Below are positions 57,109 to 64,000 of a DNA stretch of 64,000 bases, in pieces (position 1 is the stretch's first letter; every line of letters starts with the position of its first letter). The stretch lies in assembly GCA_037074765.1 (NCBI GenBank), contig JBAMDO010000023.1:124001-188000 (forward strand). The letters are read 5' to 3'. The position numbers and the translations under genes were made by a program. This stretch comes from Mansonella perstans. Its lineage: Eukaryota; Nematoda; Chromadorea; Rhabditida; Onchocercidae. The notes under the pieces were generated by a model. The model was given only the letters and a program-made list of their open reading frames with translations. It made no database searches and had not been told where the DNA came from.

Positions 57109-60100
57109 GATCTTTATCATAGAATTAGCATAAATCATATAATAAAATAATCCTTATAAATAATAAGTTCGCAATCAGTAGCGATAATTGCAGTATACTT
57201 TTATTATGATAGAGTTGGAATCGATTTGTTTCAGGAGCTAAAAATAATATGAAAAATTTTTCCAAGTTGTTAAACAGATAGGGAATAACAATCGTGGTCG
57301 TAGAAGTGGTAGTAAAACTAGTAGTAGTAAAAGTTTTATCGGACAAAAATGTCACCACTGATGATAATGAGACGATGTCAATGATAATTTATCATTGGCG
57401 TCTTGTTGTCAGTGAAATGAACTGTATAGTAAGAAAGACTAAGATTCACATTATATATTATCGTCAGAATCAAAATACCATCATGAAGATTGAGGCCAAG
57501 ATGATTTCAAGGACAACTTCGAAGTGACTCTTTCACTGATATTATCACTTTTCATACAGCAGATATTAATCAGATATTAATAGAAATAATAGCAACAACA
57601 ACAACAACAATATTGATGGCAAATAATAATAAATGACATTTATTGATCATTTAAGGGCCAAATATTTCTCTTATTTTTGCTGCAACTACACATAGTAAAA
57701 GTAACAACCATATTGTCAAATATATTTCTTCTATGACTTCTTTTCTTCTTTACTTAATTCTGAACAAAAAATTTGAAAATAAAGAGATAACAATATCTAT
57801 TATTCAAATTTGACCTTTAATCTTGCTTTAATATAAAATTAACTTTTAACTTAATTTTAATATTAATTATTGTACAAATTTAACTGATGTATTGGAATAT
57901 ATTATTTAAATAATGAGAAGAAAGTATGATCAAAATACAGTTCCTGCTTAGTTATATCATCTGACATCATCCTATAAATATTGAAATTTTCGGGAAATTT
58001 AAACTATTCAGATGAGGAGAATGACACATGAGGCCATAGTTTATATTGGAGGATTAGAATGGTCAGATTAAAAATAAGAATTGTTCCAAATAAAATTGGT
58101 AAAGAGAAGAAGGATTGCATGGAACTGGTAACAATTTTCATTAACTTTTGTCTAAAACTTTCCTTCCTGCACATTTCATCCGTTTTCCGTCTCGATGTCT
58201 TCCCTGCCATTTCTCTCTCCCATTTCTCTTTTTCCATTTCTCATTTCACTTCCCGAAATAATGATTTACAGAAGAAGCAAAACTTTGTGCGAAATAAATG
58301 AACTCAGAAATTACAATGTCATGAATTGATAAAGATTAAAAAATGATGAATTAGTGGAAATAATTGTAATCAATCAATTACTGAAACTTTATATAAATAA
58401 TTAAATAAAAGATGTAAATTAAATAGAAACATTCAGTGACTGATGAGGTCAAAAATTATTTACAGTTGAGTAGGTCAATCTGAAAAATGCATCTTCGCAG
58501 GATGACAAAAGGAAACAAAAACTTTACTGATATGATGCTGTGAAGTTCATTGTCATTTTTAATTTTTAAATTTTCATTTTCCATTAATTTTTTTCTACTT
58601 TCAAGGCAATCATCAATTTTGATATGTACTCAGCAAATACTCTCAAAAAAATCGAAAATGTTCAATATAAATGAAATAAATGTTCCAATTGATCAATTTA
58701 TTGAACATATGACAGAAGAAGAAATTACTGTAAAAAAAAAGTTATTGATCCAAACTTTCTCCTTTGAAGTCACAGATTAAAAATATACTGTATAGAAAGT
58801 TCATTTAATCAGTTTTCTTGGAAACTTTTCATTATATATTGGACAATGAAATATTTGATTTTGCATTAAAAATCCGGATTGTTTAGTATTCCGTTAAAAT
58901 CGGAATTGCAGATATGACCATCTGAAAAGTTTTAATCCTTAATCCTATTTAAAAAGTCTTATTAGAATAAAATGCTGAAAGTATATTGAAAAGTCTTAGT
59001 ATAATAAAATGGTTAGAAATGGAAATATTTCACAGTGGAAATAATGGATGGGATAATATAAATAATAAAATTCATTTATGAACATTCAAACAATTTTCAA
59101 TATTTACCTATAAATGGAAAAAAGAAAGAGGATTAAAATTATTAGGTGTATAAATTTTAACAAATTCAAATTTTGATAATAATTTTGAATTACCCATTAA
59201 ATGATTGCTTTTAGTAATTTTACAAACAAAAGAGATGACATCATCAAGCGGATGAAAAAGAAGGCATGCTTTAAAGGGTTGCGATATGCTGTAGAAGATA
59301 AAGAAGAATGGACATGATGGATTTTAGTTTGCAACTAAACTTTCAAAATGAAATTGAATCAAAAATGAGATATGCTTCACTGAATCATTAAATATAACGA
59401 TGCTAATCTCAATCGGAAATTTCACTTAATATTTATTAAATATTTATTGGATGTATGCAAGTATATCATAACATTTCCAATGATTTTTTGTTCATTTATT
59501 TTCTAATGCTTATTCCTTTGAATGAATTCATAAATTAATCATTTCTAATGGAAGAAATGAGGTGAAGAGCACAGTGCTGAAAATATGAATGCTTATGACA
59601 GCAAATTGCAAAATTTCAGCAAAGAATGAAAAAATGAAACATATCTCGACATCTGTTTCAAATTTCTTTAAATGAATTTCCTTCCTGCTATTTTTATTCC
59701 CCGCTCAATTTATCTTAACTCGATATTGCATATCTCTTTATCATCGCGCCTCTCTCATCCTTCTCGTTTTACCTGATTGCATTTTTTTCTTCAGTGATAA
59801 CAATTTTTCTAAAAATCGACTATCAATTTAACAAAAGCATTAATTTAAATTAACTCATTGTAATATTTTTGTTTTGATCAGATGACACATGGAAGATTTG
59901 GGCAATCAATCGTTAACAAAAATAATATCAGAATAGGATTTGGATGAAAGAAGATGAAAGAAGCGGAAAAATCAGTTCAAGTCAGAATTTACAAAAAATT
60001 TTTTGGAAATCAAAAGTAAATTCAACTGAAAAAAATATTTTGTTGAACATTTGAGAATAGAGTAAGTTTTCTCAACGACATTTTCCTTTTATCGCTTTAT

Positions 60101-63100
60101 ACAATTTTGTCCGGATAATTTAACATAATCGAGCAATGATGGCTGATGAATCAACATAAAATTAAGCAATACTTTGCTGGAATTTTTAAGTGAGCCGAAA
60201 ATATCATTTTTCTTAAATAATTGAACTTATCGCATTACAGTTTTCCGATTGTATTAAAAATTTTACAGCCTTATCATAAAGCATAAAAGATAATGAATGA
60301 ATGGATGAATTTATTGATTCGTTTAAAATTTATTTTTTTTTTTTTTTTTATTTTAAAATGATTGTGTGTAAATTATTTTAGAAACAATGCAGCAGCACAG
60401 CAATGAAATGCACATATTAATCAAATGAAGAATAATTTGGTATGAAATTAAAAGGTTCAATTTTTCAATTTATTTTAGCTAAATAATTTTATTACGTAAA
60501 TTATAAGAAATAAGTCTGAAAGAAAATATATTTGCATTGAGGATTGAAGTGTATTACCATAATAACAACGAAATAAAGAGAAATCAGTAATGCGCGAACA
60601 ATAAACATTAAACCCAAACACCAAACATCAAACAATAGTTCACTTTGCAACTTGGCAAATTTTTTTAGGAATAATTATACAAGTTTCATTTCAGAATTCC
60701 AATTAACCAATTAATTTTTTTCAATCAACTGGTAATTAATTAATAACATCTAGATGACAATTCTCTCATTTAACTTAACTTATAAAAAAATGGTTTAGAA
60801 AAGAGATTGATTGCAGAAATTTTTACTTTTCTTGAAAAAATTTTTTAACAAGAAACAATCATAACAACAGTCCTTTGAAAAAAAAAGTTGAAACATTGCA
60901 TTTATCAATTGTTAAAGCGACAATGCGAAAATATTTTTCTTTAATAAACGGAAATATAATCCAGAAATATTCCCTTATCATAATTCTGCTCAAATTTGTG
61001 CTTCGATTCAAATTAATTTCCAGTTGTTTAGACAGAGAAATAGGATACACAAATTCTAAGTATTCTCAACTTCCTTTAGAAAAGCCAAGCCAAAAGCTTT
61101 GAAAACAAGGAATAAAATGAAAATTAATTGAGCAATACTGAATTATTAATTTTAGATAAAGATAGAAACGTCATTTTTTTTCAACTTTCCGTTTGTGAAA
61201 TGAAATTGTATTCGACATAAATGATCTGAAATTGAACATTATAATAAATTGGTCATGTTTGAAATATTGCTTGTTATTAATTTCAGTGCAAGTAATTTTT
61301 TATAGGTATTAATATTGCAATAGGAGTTATAATGAACTTAAGAAAACGGAAAACTGAGAAATTGAAAGAAAACTTAAAAATCGATTATCAATTGACTTTC
61401 AATGGTACTTAAAATAAAAAACGAACTTACAAGAAAAAACTTTAAATATGTTTTAATCTTACAAGAAAAAACTTTAAATATGTTTTAATCTCTACTGGAC
61501 TGAATAGTAGTAAAATCAAAGATTAATTAATAACATTACAAAATGAATATAAACTGTATAGACATAGGCAAACAACAAAATTAAAAAATCAGCGGTACTT
61601 GTGATTGATTGAAATTGATGTTAAAATCAAAATCATGACCTAGAAATTACTACTCTCAACCAACAATGACCTTTGAGCATATGTTCCAAAAATCCGAAAG
61701 AAGCAATAAATAATTGGTAGGTTGAAGAGCTCTTTAAATCTTATTACTGACATTCAAATTCAGGTCAGACAAGAGATTGTCAAGAAATAATATTATTCTA
61801 TGAAAATGAAAAAAAACGAGCCTACTTCACATTGGATTATAAAATCATGCAAATCAATTGGACGAAGTATTTCATTTGCACAGAAATCAATTATTTAAAG
61901 TTTTTACAATTGTTGCGAACGATTCTGAAAAATACAATCGTTATTTGTTAATTGCAAGGATTTTCTCAATAATTTGGAAAAAATCCTCTACAATTATTTG
62001 GAAAAAAAACCATTAATTTCTAATGTAAAAATTTTTACATGATTATGCAAATTTATTGAATTAAAAAAAATTTGTTCGATTGGCACAGCAAGTATCCAAT
62101 AGTTAAGAATACAAATATTTGCCACTTTAATGGAGTAGAATAAATTTGTCCTGATTTTAAATCATTTTAATACATGGCTCCGAAAATAATACTGGCAAAA
62201 ATAATAAGTGGAAATTATGAAATGATATAGCAATACATCTATTTACTTCTTTTTTGTAAAGTGCTTGGCCACAAAAAAAAATTATTGATTTAAACATGAA
62301 ATTCGCAATTTATCCAAATTAATTTTAGTTAGAGCAAATCGAAAGTCCCTGAAGTGTGCTTAGAATTTTATTTTCACATTAATTATGAATATTTGCCGAT
62401 AAAATAAATGAATGGATGTTAAAAATTCCGGTAATACAACATTTCTGTTCACTATTTGATGAAATGTATTGTTAAATATCGAATAAAAAGTAATTGAAAA
62501 CTGATAGCAAGAATTTTAATCTCATTTCAATTCAAAAGATATTTAAATATTTGAATTTTAAATTATTTGATAGCTGGTTTCGATTTAATATATTTGCTAA
62601 TAAGCACAAGAAATAGTAGTTTTACCAAATAAAAAGAAGTATTATGGAAATTGAAAACGGAAAATGCCTTCATTTTATTCTTTCGAAATTTTCAACTTGA
62701 GTGATGCCATATTTGCTGAATAAAATTGAATGGTTATTTGAAAAGGAGCATTTTTTTTTTTTTTTTTGAGTAAATAAAATAGCATTGTGAGTTGAAGCAA
62801 ATGTTGCATCGCATTAATTTCAAAAAAAAAAATGATATTATAGAACAACTGAAAGATTCGTTGCTTAAATCGTACAATAGATAAAACAATGAATGATTTC
62901 AACAAAAAGTATTTATTTCTTCAAATGATTCAATCATTAGTTGCTGAGAAAATTTTTGATTGATTTAAAATATTTTTTTCTCAAAATTGAACTGAATTTA
63001 ACTACAGAAAATTTTTTACTTTTTACTTAAAATCTCATTTAATGCTTCAGCAGTTTTCTTTGCACTTTATGGTAATGAAAATGGCATTTAAAAATTTTTT

Positions 63101-64000
63101 TGCGCTTCTTCATTTAGAACGAATTTATTTATTTAAAGTTTGCAACTCTATTTAAGTGAAATAATTGTGATCTTCTCTCACTTTTCTTTTGCTTAAATAA
63201 TTTTTCCATGATCTTTCATTTTCTAGACTTCTAAGAAAATGCTTGTGAGACAAATTTCTATGCTTTTAAATCTTAAAAGTTTTAAGTACAATGTTTTGAA
63301 CTCCAAAAAACTTCTAACCTCAAGTTAACTTCCTCAAATTTTAGAAGATATGGCTTTTAAATGAAAATCAATAGGATCATCACCAATGAAAAAATCTCTT
63401 ATCATTTAGTGTGCAGACTTTCTTTTGAGCTCAATCTATTATTTCTTGCAAATATTAATTGGATCGAAGAGTAAATTAACTGGAGAAATGTTCTCAGGAT
63501 AGCTGATTGAGCATTGACTGAAATATTTGATTGAATCATCCTTCCTATACCTCTCTTCTCATTCGTCTAAATAACAGAACTGAAAAGTCATTTTAAGACC
63601 ATCATTTTTAATACTCGTTTTCATTTTAAGATTCTTTCTATTGCTCAAATGAAACAAGAAAAAAAAACCCCAGCGACTTCTTGTCCAGTTTGTTTGTCCT
63701 CTGTTAATTTGCTAATATGTCATTTATTGCTTTCATAAAACGAAGAAAAACAAAAAAATGTCAAATCAAATTATTTATTACAAGTACCGTAATAACCATA
63801 AGTTTGAAAAAAAACTAAAGAGTTAATGAAATGAAAACTTTTCATTGAAAAGTTCTATAGCTTTTAACTTTAAATGACGAAATGATTTGTAATGGGTTAG
63901 ATTCGAAAATTCAAAAAATTCAAAAAACTTAGCAATAATTTGAGAATTTATTTTTTAATGAAGCGACATATTGAACAAAATTGATCGATATGACCTTTCA
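57109..64000. other. 7-kb gene-poor stretch at the right edge
   Basis: Presumed upstream region of the PDZ gene followed by AT-rich DNA. Frames at 57294-57527, 58004-58237, 58550-58780, 60859-61102 and 62675-62905 lack domains and splice support. Trinucleotide runs occur near 57290-57345 (GTAGTA) and 57591-57613 (AACAAC). Confidence 0.55.
61426..61489. repeat. 32-bp perfect tandem duplication
   Basis: Two adjacent identical copies beginning CTTACAAGAAAAAACTTTAA, at 61426 and 61458. Confidence 0.92.

Noticed and set aside
58004..58237. 77-codon minus-strand frame, Lys/Glu-rich with a hydrophobic segment
   Set aside because: No homology, no acceptor or donor that links it to a gene, and composition typical of AT-rich chance frames.

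Overview
This window is eukaryotic nuclear DNA from a nematode, probably a clade III (spirurid or filarial-like) parasite. That placement is an inference. It rests on very AT-rich sequence, many short exons with TTTCAG-type acceptors, acceptor-like sites a few bases upstream of several start codons (typical of spliced-leader trans-splicing), and a nematode-type myosuppressin receptor. No bacterial operons, CRISPR arrays or intact transposons were seen. Gene models were built by hand: exons were accepted when the open frame, GT/AG sites and intron phases on both sides agreed.

Layout. (1) 0.3-3.5 kb, plus strand: 3' part of a DMSR-type neuropeptide GPCR, cut by the left edge. (2) 4.5-7.0 kb, minus: a small type I membrane protein with two tandem, phase-matched alternative last exons. 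(3) 7.8-10.4 kb, minus: matrix metalloproteinase copy A, with intact catalytic exons, no hemopexin domain and a decayed cysteine-switch exon. (4) 13.9-18.8 kb, minus: complete bifunctional mRNA capping enzyme (cel-1), 13 exons. (5) 20.36 kb: tRNA-Leu(CAG). (6) 21.5-23.0 kb, plus: MESH1/HDDC3-type (p)ppGpp/NADPH phosphohydrolase with a GC-AG intron. (7) 25.3-29.7 kb, minus: matrix metalloproteinase copy B, complete with propeptide, catalytic and hemopexin regions. (8) 30.5-32.3 kb, plus: a weak two-exon candidate for a Cys-rich protein. (9) 38.5-43.4 kb, minus: a Glu/Gln-rich coiled-coil protein with repeated WPPP motifs. (10) 48.8-57.1 kb, minus: a single-pass membrane protein with one cytoplasmic PDZ domain. 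(11) 57.1-64 kb: no convincing gene.

Most genes look like unrelated neighbours. The clearest relationship is between the two metalloproteinases. They share intron phases across the catalytic domain, lie on the same strand, and are separated by the capping enzyme, the tRNA and MESH1. Intergenic DNA holds minisatellites, a long foldback hairpin and a higher-order tandem repeat, but nothing that I can recognise as a mobile element.
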